The notes under the pieces are model-generated. The model worked only from the letters and a program-made list of their open reading frames with translations, made no database searches and was not told the DNA's origin. Both the position numbers and the translations under genes were made by a program. Below are positions 26,101 to 37,163 of a stretch of DNA of 64,000 bases, piece after piece; within the stretch, counting starts at the first letter, position 1; each line of letters starts with the position of its first letter. The stretch covers positions 248,001 through 312,000 of the forward strand of contig JABVXV010000031.1 of NCBI GenBank assembly GCA_013365325.1, read 5' to 3'. Source of the stretch: Dipetalonema caudispina. Lineage: Eukaryota; Nematoda; Chromadorea; Rhabditida; Onchocercidae.

Positions 26101-26497
26101 AGTATTCGAATTTCGATTACTAAAATTTCTTCTCTTCTATTTTAATCTTTGCAGATAGTTATAAAAATCTGATAACAAATATGGCAAAACAAGTAAGTAG
26201 CAAATAGGTTTTGAATCTTTTTGGTCTATTATTTGGCTACTTTATCAAACAATTTCCGTTGGTGAGTAAGCATAACTATGCAGTTCAATGATTTCTGAAT
26301 CACGCCTGTGTTGTTTTTATTTTTTGAAGTACTGATTTTTAGGCAATTTTGGATCCTGTCAGCGCCGTATGTAAAATAGTTTGTATTAATAAATATGTAA
26401 ACAAATAAATTAAAATATAAAAAATGTTCTCTGTAATTTCAAAAGTGCCAATCTAAATATCATTAACAATGTTTAATAATAAAATGTTGATTGAACA
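23130..26497. other. Intergenic upstream of UGGT
   Basis: A 3.4-kb gap, the largest here. It holds a 25-bp palindrome at 23822-23846, a T-run near 24302-24320, the 23-bp-arm hairpin at 25055-25106, and two unexplained open stretches. One is at 24596-24772 on the plus strand (after an AATTTCAG acceptor, ending ISKKDM and stop). The other is at 25492-25831, where both strands are open. Neither can be joined to a recognisable gene. Confidence 0.45.
25055..25106. repeat. Perfect hairpin, 23-nt arms
   Basis: Arms 25055-25077 and 25084-25106 are exact reverse complements around a 6-nt loop (GAATAA). Each arm contains ATCGGACCAACTTATAC. It lies alone in intergenic DNA between the unrecognised 443-residue gene and UGGT. 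Confidence 0.9.
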
Positions 26498-29400
26498 CTA
26501 TTGTAAGTTAGGTGCAGTTTCATGTCCATCCAAACTGTTTTGATTATTGCCAAGTCCAAATGCGTGACGTATTGGATTCAACAATTTCCAAAAGAATTTT
26601 CCGGAATATTTAGCTGGCACCACTTCGTCAGTAGTATCAATTTGCATGCTTGTAGTCTGAAACAATCTTATGTTTTGTTTTTTTTAACAATTGCGGAAAT
26701 CAGCTATGAAATGTATGAATTCATTAACCTTTCTAAGTTTCATTTAGATGGATAAATGAATAGAAGCGATACGAGGAGTGAAGGGAAAAGAGTTTTTGTT
26801 TTCAAGTAAAGGAAATCCAAGTAAATGTATAGTGAATATAACGTCACTTGATAAACAAGACGACGTGGAATAACCTTTGCTACGGGATCAGCAATACGCG
26901 CAATGTACAGAGGGATATTTCTACTATTGTCCCAAATGATAACGAGAAAGGGCATATCGAGAATAGACATTTTGTCAGCAGCTGATGGAATTTGTTTCAC
27001 TACTCTGCAATTTACTCTTGATGATAATACGAATTGTATTCATAATCTGAAATCTGAAATCCTAATGCATTTAACTCCAAGCATAATTGAAATTTTAGCA
27101 TAGATGAACTTTGAAGTATGACTAATATTTTGAAATAGTCACTAATACAAAAATTGTTTACTCAATTTCATCAGGACCAGGAGTATGCAATACTTCTAGA
27201 CGGTCGATATTTTGTATACTTGTAGTTAACCGTGGTCCAACGATATAAGATGGTTCATGCCCTAATGTCCCCAAGTCGCCGAATCCATCAGGCTGGAATA
27301 ACTTGTCGATGTGTGGTATTGTTTTACACAACGCATCAGCAAGATTAGTTGTTCTGTTGGGTAATCCGTGAAAAAGAGGGACGTATAATTCATGAAGGAT
27401 TCTCACCGAATCCTGCAAAAAAGAGAAATTAGAATTGCTGACATTTCAAAAGTTAGCATCCAGAAACTGAAACTAATATGATAGCTTCGTGAAAGGAAAA
27501 AAGGAACAGTGATGGCAGTACGACTGTATATTTTCTCTTTCCTTTTCTCCGGGTCCAGAAATCTGGAAGTGTGTTTGTTTAGAGTACATACCGCTTCTGT
27601 GCCACTTCTCATGAATGTTATCATAGTTACGAGGGAATTAGGATCTTTTGTCATATCTGAATCATCGGCGTTTGACATGCAGTATGCGGCAATGTCATCA
27701 GAATATGTTGGTAGTGTGATCAGTAAGCTTTTTTGAACTTGCATGCAACGAAATGGTGGCAAATCGTGACACGAATATCGACAAGCTAACACTTCTTTTA
27801 GCTTTTTACCCTGAAAGGCTTAACAGGAAGGAATTTAAGCTATTATTGTTTGATCCCTTCAAGATTGCAACGATAACATGATAAAGATCCATCAATTCCA
27901 TAAAACTTTGACGATAAATATTTCAGAGTTTTAAAATTCATGGAAAAATGAATTTTAAAATTGTGAAAATGAAAAATTATTTTATATAACTGTAAAAATA
28001 CTACGAAATGGATGACGGGAATAAAAAATAAATGAATCGTTTCTTTTAGGCTGGAATTTCTTAACACTCGATATATATGTAAATTTGCAAATTGTTTACT
28101 TTGAACTGAACAATTTGGCTTTTCTAAAATTTGACTAAAATCCATCTACATCCTAGAAGTTTCTAGTTTACCTTAAATGTTGTGTAAAATATATTGTGTG
28201 TATCGAGAATATTAGTGGACATTGGAATGTAAAAGTGTGATGCAAGAATAAGTATTGGACATTTCTGATTGTTCAATTCTTGAACATCTGATGTTTTCGT
28301 TTCTGCTTTTTTCCACAAAAAAATTGGACAATGCGCTTCCCCTTCTTCAGTCTGAAACGAATGATGTATGAATTGTTGCATAAGAAGTTTGCCAATATAT
28401 TTGAATATTTTGAAATTTAACTTGTCTTTATTTATACTAATTTTCTGTTATACAAAATTTTCTTTAATAACAGTAATAATATTTCTGAAAAGGTATTACA
28501 CTTGTATAATGTATTGAAATTGTTGAGAACACGTGAAGTTCTAGACGTGCACGCACACTTTACAATGTTCTATACGTGAAGTTGCATATATGATGAAAAC
28601 AGAAGTTTTCATGGATTTCAAATATAAAGACAAACTTCTTTTAAAAGAACTAACATTAATGATACATTATGTATTAAATTCAATGAGTAAGTTCTACTAC
28701 TAAAATCTTACTCGTTTAATTTACCTTGCATGTTCTTCGAAGCCATGCTACTAATTCAGCACGTCCTGTTTTTTCGTCGTAGATTTTAAGTTCAATCCCG
28801 AGATATTTCAGTGCCATGAATGTTTCAAAACCGTAACTTTTAGTGTGTAATGGATGTATTAACAAACGTCGATTCCAGTTGAAACTACCTGAATTAAACT
28901 ATCAAAATAATGTTCACAACAATTATTCATTTCTGCATTGCCGATCATTGGTACAGTATGCAAAATGAAATGATTTTTATGATCTAGAAATGAATTTCTT
29001 AAGGATCACTTATAAGAATAGCCAAATTTCTTATCGCATTTCCAAATTGTTGTTGATTTTATATAATACATACCAGGCTTAACGGCAGCTTCAACAAACA
29101 ATTCCCAATTTCGAATATATTCTGCTAAACGCACCAACTGATGAGGTAATGTGGCTGTACCATTTAAATGAAGAAATTCCGATAATGATAAACGACTCTG
29201 ACGCTCAGCAACCTACACTTTAATGAAATTATTTCGAAATACAAGTTTAGAGAACCTCACTAGCGGTAAAATGAAAGGTATCATCATGATCATGTTGTGT
29301 CTGATCCGGTTGCATTTGAAACATTGAAATGGAATATGGCGTGTATGCTATCCCCGAATTCTACTATTCATAAGAAAATGAATGAAATGGTGGAAAGATC

Positions 29401-29530
29401 TGTCTACGATAGCAAGTTATAGATATTTCCAAGCTCATATATATGGAAATTATTTTCTTTTACCCACCTCTTGCAGTAAATGATTAGATAATTCAGAGAT
29501 TGATGCTCTCTGAACTCTGCTTTTTGTCAT
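26498..29530 (-). CDS. Unrecognised 443-residue protein
   Basis: Eight exons keep frame at every junction: 29468-29530, 29074-29212, 28725-28888, 28172-28351, 27592-27810, 27162-27412, 26848-27004, 26498-26656. The start is MTKSRVQRASISELS. Distinctive segments are RLAEYIRNWELFVEAA, YGFETFMALKYLGIELK, AELVAWLRRTCK, KCPILILASHFYIPMS, LYVPLFHGLPNRTTNLADAL, MPFLVIIWDNSRNIPLYI and, near the end, GKFFWKLLNPIRHAFGLG. There is no signal peptide and no clear membrane helix. Hydrophobic beta-like stretches alternate with charged helices, so it looks like a soluble globular protein. The frame seems to stop at 27158, but a GTAAAC donor four bases before that stop joins in phase to two further exons. Introns are all GT-AG. 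I could not assign a family or function. Confidence 0.8.
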
Positions 29531-32166
29531 TTTTGCAAACGTATAATTTACACTTTCCGCAGATGAAAATGTGGGAATAAGTCATTAGACGATGCTTTTA
29601 ACTCGTATGTACATCAATTGGACAATCGTTTGGTTGAGTTATTTCGTAGATTTAAGTGATACAGCTAAGTATCACTTAAATTTACCAAACAACTCGACCA
29701 AACGATTGTCCAATTGATATACATACTGTTAAATTAAAAATCTTTGGTAAGTATGTCAACCATGTATCGATGTCATAAAGCTCACCTTACGTGGTATTAT
29801 TATTTTTCAAGGTGTATTCAAGTGATACCTATTCTTTACTATTTCATTGCACTCATAAAAATGATACCTCACAAAGGAAAGCGATTAATGCGATTAACTG
29901 CGGTACGCAAATAATATCATTACGCTCTCCTCGATCATTTATGATTGACCTATAAACAAATAAAAGCTAAGTAAATTATGAAATGTTGATGATTAGCAAA
30001 TGTCAGATTTTATATTTCCTAAAAGACAGGAAGTATCGGAAAGTGTTACTTGATTGTGTTGTTTAACATTTCAAATGAAAATATTCTGTTAAATTTCTGT
30101 AAAATTGAAGGGACTTTTTCGAAATACATTTTTGCCAAAAAAGAAAGCTTGGATCGTGGTAGTGAAACTTGCAAGAATATTCGAAAAGCGGTATTTGCCC
30201 ACAAATCGAGAGTGGATGCTTTAATCAATTGCACATCTTTCATTTCACTTGAATACGACTTCTTTGCTGATAATGATATGTTTCAATCCCTTCCTTTTAA
30301 CTTTTCTCAGCAAACTTTTGTATTTCTCTAGAAAGGCTAAAATCTCATAGGTCTGCTTAGTGATCATTTAGATGAAGCTTTCGTCAAAATTAACTTTCAT
30401 AGTTCTTTACTAAATCGGTTTGTCCAATTAGAGAAGTATATGTTACATTTTGAATTAAATAGAATAATGCGTTGAAATCAATGACCCTCAGGAAAGTCAT
30501 TTCATTAGTCATCGAAGTAAATAAATGAAACTTTTCTCAGCTCAGTATGGATTGACGAGTAGAAAAACCATTTCGAAAAAATTAAAGGTATTGGTCAGCT
30601 CATTACTTGAAGGTTAGAAAAACAGTGGAAATTTCAAAAACGGACAGTAATCTAAGAACTGAAATTACTTTGAAGCTGTAGAATATTTAAAAAATGCTTA
30701 GCAAGAATCAATTTTTTTGAATCTTTTTTTTTTTCGCAAAATCTGTTAGTGTCTCTACGGTGCGATAATGATAAGTAAGTGGTTAATAAATTAACACATC
30801 GAAATTTGAATTTATGTATTTCACTTTTCCATGACTTTGAAATTTGATACGATTAATTTATGACAGATAGATATGTGAATAAAGAACAAATGGCATTCTT
30901 TTTGCATATTTCAGGTAGATGTTTTTAAAATCTAAAAGACTTAGGTATTAAAAATCGCCATTTCAACAGCCACTCACTACGATTTCGTGCCCCTTGTAAT
31001 AGTTGAAAGCTCTAAGTAGAAATGACGTCAAGTTGATTGAACACTTGCTGGACGATCGACCACGCTCAATTGAGAAGTTTGCCGGAATTATTGTGTCCCA
31101 ACACGAAGTAACCACTTATAAATATTGTCAAAAATTTACATGCAGCTTTAATGAGCATCTTATTATGATACTGATATCAAATAACGATAGTGAACGGTAT
31201 GATTTCACTTCAATAGGTTGAGCCGAAAATGTACTTGGTGAGAGAGCCCGAGAACTCTCAGATATTTAGAAATATAAGCAAACAAAAAAAGATGAACATA
31301 CTTAGTGCTATTACCCTATAATGTAGCATGCAATTTTTTTAATCTTAATCAGCCGCAAATGTAATTTTATTTAAATTTCTAAGCATCAAAGTGAAAATTA
31401 TATTCTCCGAGCATCTTTCCTTGCAGTCATTATATCAGCATGAACTGAAAACGTTGTCTTTAGATAGCAAAATTGATAACAACAAGTTTCAATGGTAAAG
31501 ATAAACTAAGTTTTGAATCAGAGGGACAAACTTTTGAAGTAGAGAAGAATGCCTTTTCCCCTAAAACAGTCTTTCGGATTGCAAATCTATCGATCATAGC
31601 ATAAAACGACTTAATGTCCAAGTGCTCTCATCCAAAAACAAGTTAATATTCATTTATTTACTAAAGAAATAATATGACTTCCATTCATTCCAAACAATAA
31701 GACAGATTTTATAACAAAGTACAATGTCGGTAACTGAAAGAGATGTAGCAATATCTGAACGCTTCTCAAAAACCTAATTTTTGAAGACATTTTTCAAATT
31801 TTGATCATTTTTGAAAGTGCTAAAAAAGATTTAAACTATTTGCAAATCAGTTTTTTGCGAATAATTTTGGATAGGAAAAGAGTAGAAAAATTAATTATAT
31901 TTTTGACAGATATACTACAATTCAAAGCACTGGAGTAAAATTTGATCACTGCAAATTTTCTTGCAAATATTGTTGAAACATACTACCACTAGATTTATGA
32001 AATTTGCCTTATGAAAATGTAACACTTGATATTTGCTACAGTCTCGGCTAAGTAATATAAAAACGGTACCTGAGAACAAGCACAGCTGATAAAATGATAT
32101 CGAGCATATTAGAATCTAATACGATTAAATATAAACATAAAAATTTTCATTAAAAAATTTAATACA
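29531..32166. other. Intergenic with long hairpin
   Basis: A 2.6-kb gap between FPGS and the unrecognised gene. It contains the 124-bp hairpin at 29605-29726 and two exon-like open stretches: minus 30046-30261 (after a TTATCAG acceptor, ending EMLNNTIK and stop) and plus 31003-31195 (reading ...SRNDVKLIEHLLDDRPR..., ending before GTATGA). Neither connects to a recognisable gene. Confidence 0.45.
29605..29726. repeat. Hairpin with 58-nt arms, 6-nt loop
   Basis: Arms 29605-29662 and 29669-29726 are inverted copies that match at 53 of 58 positions, around the loop AGCTAA. Both arms contain ATCAATTGGACAATCGTTTG. The element ends 75 bases upstream of the start codon of the unrecognised 443-residue gene, so it would lie in its promoter, 5' UTR or outron. 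It could be a tiny foldback/MITE copy or a structured RNA precursor. Confidence 0.9.
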
Positions 32167-35100
32167 TCAAACTTGAAAGTCAAGGGCAGCAAGGACACTA
32201 CCGACAAGATGCAAGCTACCAGTTACCAAAACGATGACTTCGTTCTTTGCAGCTTCCAACTTCTCGATTCTCTCCAGTGCCTTCTGGACACAATCAAATT
32301 CTTCAGCTACCGAATCCTGAAAACCAGAGAAAAATATACTTGAAGAATTAGGAAAATTAAAACTTATATATTATAATGTATTTCGTGAAGGAAAATTATA
32401 TGAAGAACGATGCTATAATGAAAAGACTGAAATCATACAAATAAATTACTGATGAGGAATAAGTGAAAGCAAATGCTTGTAAAATAATAAAATGGAATTG
32501 ATGGATAATACAAACAACGAAGCCAAAATCTCTCCGTAAAGTGGCATGATCTGCAACTGTGGCGAACTGCTCACAACTTGCAGCAAAGACAAAATCTCTC
32601 CACATAGCGGCATGATTTGCAACTATAGCCAACTGTTCACGACTTGAACAAGTGTAATCGGCTTGATCAGAATGTTGATCCGCCACAGGATTTAATCGAG
32701 GTGGACAAAATAATGCCAAATTGAAACCACATTTCTGTAATAAAAACACTTCTAAAGCGTTATCTCTCCACCACGCTACGTTATATATACTGGATTATCT
32801 ATGATAATGTGTGCAAAAAGTGAATTCTGGGACAAGGTTGAGCGTAAAAGTATTAACTAAAAATTTTCTCGAAAAAAAAGAACTTAATGCGACTCGCTTT
32901 CCTTCTACCCGTGCCCTATTCCTAATGTTTTACTTCATGTTTGTCAAAGCTTCCCATGGAAAATATGACCTTTTATTGTTTCTATCGGTATATCGGATAT
33001 TTCGTCTGACTAAATTTTAGATTAAAAAATATTTTGAATGTTTAAAAATCTGATATATAGGAAGTGAGTATGAAAATACTGATCTGGGAAAAAATGAACA
33101 TTCTTTTAAAGATAACGGAAGTAGGTGGAGGAGTTGAGAAGTTGAAACAAGGGGTAAGTAACTAAGAACAAAAGAACCTAGCAAGCCTTTACTTGGTGCG
33201 CAACTACATCTCAGTACCGTCAAAAAATGATGAAATTTCAAAAAACTACGCATAATTCTGGTAGAAACATAGCAGGATCCCTGGTGCCTGTGCAGTAAAA
33301 TAACAATATCTGGAATGGACCACATTCCCATGATCTCCTCAGTCTTTCTTTTTCTCTCGAAAACCATTTGATGCAACACTAAAATAATAAATGGGTAAAA
33401 AGTAGCAAGAAACTAAAGATTTTTAGACACTTCTCAATATTTCTGTTTCCGAGTTAACAATAGTATTTTAAAATCACCATAAAATCTATCATTTTTACCG
33501 GATACAAACTCTCGAATCTTGAGAGAAATATTCAATACAATAGAGAGAAGAACCAACTTCCAAACTTTTCGGTGTGTGTGCTCCGTCAAGGTAATATGTT
33601 ACCGACCCACGCTTGATTATCTGACTTCTGCCTGGCCATTGGCATAAACGAATACCATTCAGAAACTCCGGCGGCACAACAAAACCGGGCAACACTTCTG
33701 AATTTGATAACTGGGTATTCTCAACACTCTTGAACAAATCCGCTGAAAGCTGTCACATCTGATAAGATATCAAGGTGATGAATGCTACACGGTATTAAAC
33801 AATGATTTTGCAAAATCAGTATTTTTGCATGCTTGAAATTATTTCGCCAGTTTTGTGACATGAACTTCAAGAAATTTCCAGTCGATCGATAATGGCCAAA
33901 TTTTCAATGATTTATGGTAGAGAATTTGGTTGCGTTATATTTCAGACTTACTGAATTTGTGAACTTTTTCTAGCCAGAGCTTGACCAATTGAAATGCAAG
34001 AGTTATATTCAGCTGTTGATGAATACCAGGTATACCATAATCAACGTTGCTAAATGGCCAACCATATGTGTTGAATGGTGGAGCTATCTGCATAAGACAC
34101 TAAAAAATATTTATTTCATTCACACTTTTATTGATAGTCTTTAGATAATCTGAAAATACTGTATACGATGAAGCATTTCTTTACTGTGATATTTCTGTTC
34201 AAAGCAACCACTCTCATTCAAAAAATTAAAACAGTATAATTTCAAGAAATGACCACGGAGAAATATAGCACATGACCACTCATTAATGTTTCTAACATGA
34301 ACCTTTCCTTAAAACTTTAATTTTTAAGTTTGAATTCAAAAGCATACATTTTTAATAGCTGCTCGTTCCCTTAACACTTGCATTGCTGCATTAGGCTGTT
34401 CAGAAACGACAGCTATACCACCATTTTTGAAAATACCTGCCTTGTGCCAAGCAATTGATTCAATTGACGAACCCAGTATTGCCGTATGATCGTAGTCTAA
34501 TGTAGTTATACCGCAGACTGCAGGATTTCTGCAATGGTTACGCAATTCAAACACTGTTTTGTTTGAATGTTAAATGGCAAATATCATTGTCAATTCAGTA
34601 AAACATAACTTACTGAATGATATTGGTACAGTCATGTTCACCGCCAATGCCAACTTCTACAATTGCAACATCGACTTTTTCCTCGATAAAAACATGAAAT
34701 GCCATTACTGTAAGGAATTTGAAATATGAAGGCATCGTTACAGCTCTGTCTGATTCCTAAAGAAAAATTCAAAAGAAGTTCCGAGGAATCACGGCAGTAC
34801 GCATATCACATTACCGTTCTCTTTTTTCATTCGTGCTGTAAATTTTTGCAATTCTATTGGATAATAATGGATTCTTAATACCAAGAAACACAAAACTTTG
34901 AAGCTATATTTGTTTCGTCAGATCTGAAGATTTTCATAGATCATATAAATCATAAGTTGCAAATCCCGTAGCAGTTATGAGAATGATAACGATTCGGTAA
35001 AGCAAAAACACCAACACTTGGTGTTTCTGATCCATCTCTTATGGACGATTTCTTGAGTCATTTATCTTCAAGTTGCTGCCAGAATTGCCAGGATGGCAAT

Positions 35101-37163
35101 ATAACCGAATTTCCTTAATATTAAAGTCAACTATACTGATGTATAAATGATCTCACAAGAGAATAAATTACTAGCAGACGGACTACTGTATACGTTAATT
35201 AATGTGACATATAAATTAAAGAATACTGAAGGAAAGCAATTCTTGAAAATAAATATAAAAAGTATACTGTCTACACGCACTTCGACTGCTTTTTCCAGAG
35301 AACTATAAATGTGCTCAAAATATTTGACAAAATCTTCCTTCAATAATGGATCACCATTGATTCTGATGCGTTCACGAACATGAACAAGATGTGGAGAACT
35401 GCAAAGTGAAATTCAATATAGAAAAAAGAACTTGAACCCGGAATTGTACAAAACACTGCAGCCAGTACTCTTATATATTCTTACTTGCCTTATTTAAGCT
35501 ACAAACCAATCTTTTTAATAGAAATACAGCTTAGCGATTATAATGTTGGACTCATTATTTAGAATGTCCAATTTATAGAAAAGACTTATGTTGACTACTC
35601 TCAAGCCTATTTATAGAATGACTTAAACAGAACTTTTTGGAAGTTTATATCATGAACTCTCTTCACTTTAGATGATTATAGTCGACCTAATAGTAATTTT
35701 ATGTTTTTTTATAAATGTAAAAAGAAGAACGGATCAAACTCAAATCTCCCCAATATTTTTATTGATTCCCTCTACTTTCACTACTCATGACTAAAACTGT
35801 ACCGTAACTGGAAGTCGTGATTCTACAATAACCAACCAACGACCATTTATATATGCCCAACTTATTTTAAAGATGAACTTCACAACTAAATGTTTCATCT
35901 ATCAATGTATGAAAAAAAAAACCCTTTAAGTTTTGGGAATTATCCACCGCGCAGACAAAGATGGCCATCAACAACAATAACGTGTTAATAAAATGAAGCA
36001 AATTTTAATAAATCACCTATAGAAGCCAGTTTTGAATCCAAGCTGTCGCAGGATTGATTCAGTGAATGCACACGTCGAGCCTTTACCTTTCGTTCCACTA
36101 ATATGTATCACATTCAATTTGTCAATTTCTTCAAGCTAAAATTCCAAACAGTCCATCAAGTTTACAAGCAAAAAATTTTAAAAAAATACAATAAAAGCCA
36201 GTGTGCATTACAGATATCTCATTCTTGAAGTGTATCATAACAATGAAAGTAAACTCATAGCATTTAAGAAACATAAACTGCTCAAAACATGAATCTTTGA
36301 TCAGACGTAATTTCATGATACTACTCCCACAACACTTTTTTTTATTTTAACAATTTATAATATTTCAATACGACGGCAAATCAAATTAAATCTTCTTTAG
36401 GATTCACTTTTTCCCGCAACATACATTCTTCAAGTTCGAAATAAAACATAGAAATTTTACTTTAATATTACATTTCTCGAGACACCATTTTGTTATGTCA
36501 TGATTTATATTAGGCATTCTGCCATGCTCGCTAAGTGATTTTTGAATTGTCGCTGCATTATTTTGTAAACCATTCAAACGTGCTATTGATTCCTGCAGTA
36601 AAAAAATGTTGAAAGTTTAACTGTCAAAAAAGATTCACCCAACCGTTACTTCTTTAATTTGAACGAAGACCCTAATTTTTTTACGCCGCAAAAAAGCTGC
36701 GGATATATAACAACTAAATCTCAAAGGAATCAAATATCGATTTTATAAACTGCTGTATGAGATGCCGAGAAACTCCAAGACAAGTTTAGAATTTTAAGAA
36801 TTATGCATCTAGTGTTTACGGCCAGACGGCTAAAATAAAATCTGTGAAATTCTATGAAGGATCAGTAAATACCATAGCAAATTCAGATTTTAAATTGAAC
36901 CAAATTTTAAAAGCGTAAAGCACAATTAAAGAAGCAAATTTTCAAACGTTACAACCTCTGTCATTATTACATATTATCTCCAACTAACTTCAGAGGTAAC
37001 ATATCATCGTTACCCTCTAAGAATGAAGAGTATTGATTTTGTAGAAAAAGTAATTATAATGTTACAGGCACTCTTTAGAATCGAAATTCCAACTTTAATT
37101 TAATTACAACTAAAATTTCCACTTCGAAAATGAAAACTCGGTTACCTCATAGGGTGTCGACAT
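32167..37163 (-). CDS. FPGS: Folylpolyglutamate synthase
   Basis: Eleven exons join to 501 residues: 37146-37163, 36461-36592, 36017-36135, 35281-35398, 34614-34756, 34348-34528, 33952-34087, 33510-33742, 33250-33309, 32519-32734, 32167-32316. The enzyme adds glutamates to folates with ATP so that they are retained and bind their enzymes better. The Mur-ligase P-loop is GTKGKGST (residues 64-71), followed by [18 protein letters not shown]. Later signatures are [45 protein letters not shown] and YLDGAHT (near 333-339). The C-terminal domain ends [14 protein letters not shown]. The first exon encodes only MSTPYE, with no mitochondrial leader, so this model is the cytosolic form; an upstream alternative start was not found. 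The penultimate coding exon carries a 22-residue tandem duplication (see the repeat entry). Several donors are weak (GTTTGT, GTTGTT). Confidence 0.93.
32507..32638 (-). repeat. 66-nt tandem duplication in FPGS
   Basis: Two adjacent copies, 32573-32638 and 32507-32572 by codon register, are about three-quarters identical. In protein they read [18 protein letters not shown] and [18 protein letters not shown]. The first aligns with the normal FPGS C-terminal helix (human DQVLLRCLEHQQHWNHL), so the second is the extra copy. Its last 12 bases run past the exon end at 32519, so the splice donor lies inside the duplicated unit. Confidence 0.8.

Noticed and set aside
27158..27418. TAA at 27158 as the stop of the unrecognised gene, giving 339 residues
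   Set aside because: A GTAAAC donor four bases before that stop joins in phase to two further coding exons ending at 26498.
33017..33379. 120-codon minus ORF in FPGS
   Set aside because: The FPGS segment [20 protein letters not shown] is read in a different frame of the same stretch (33250-33309).
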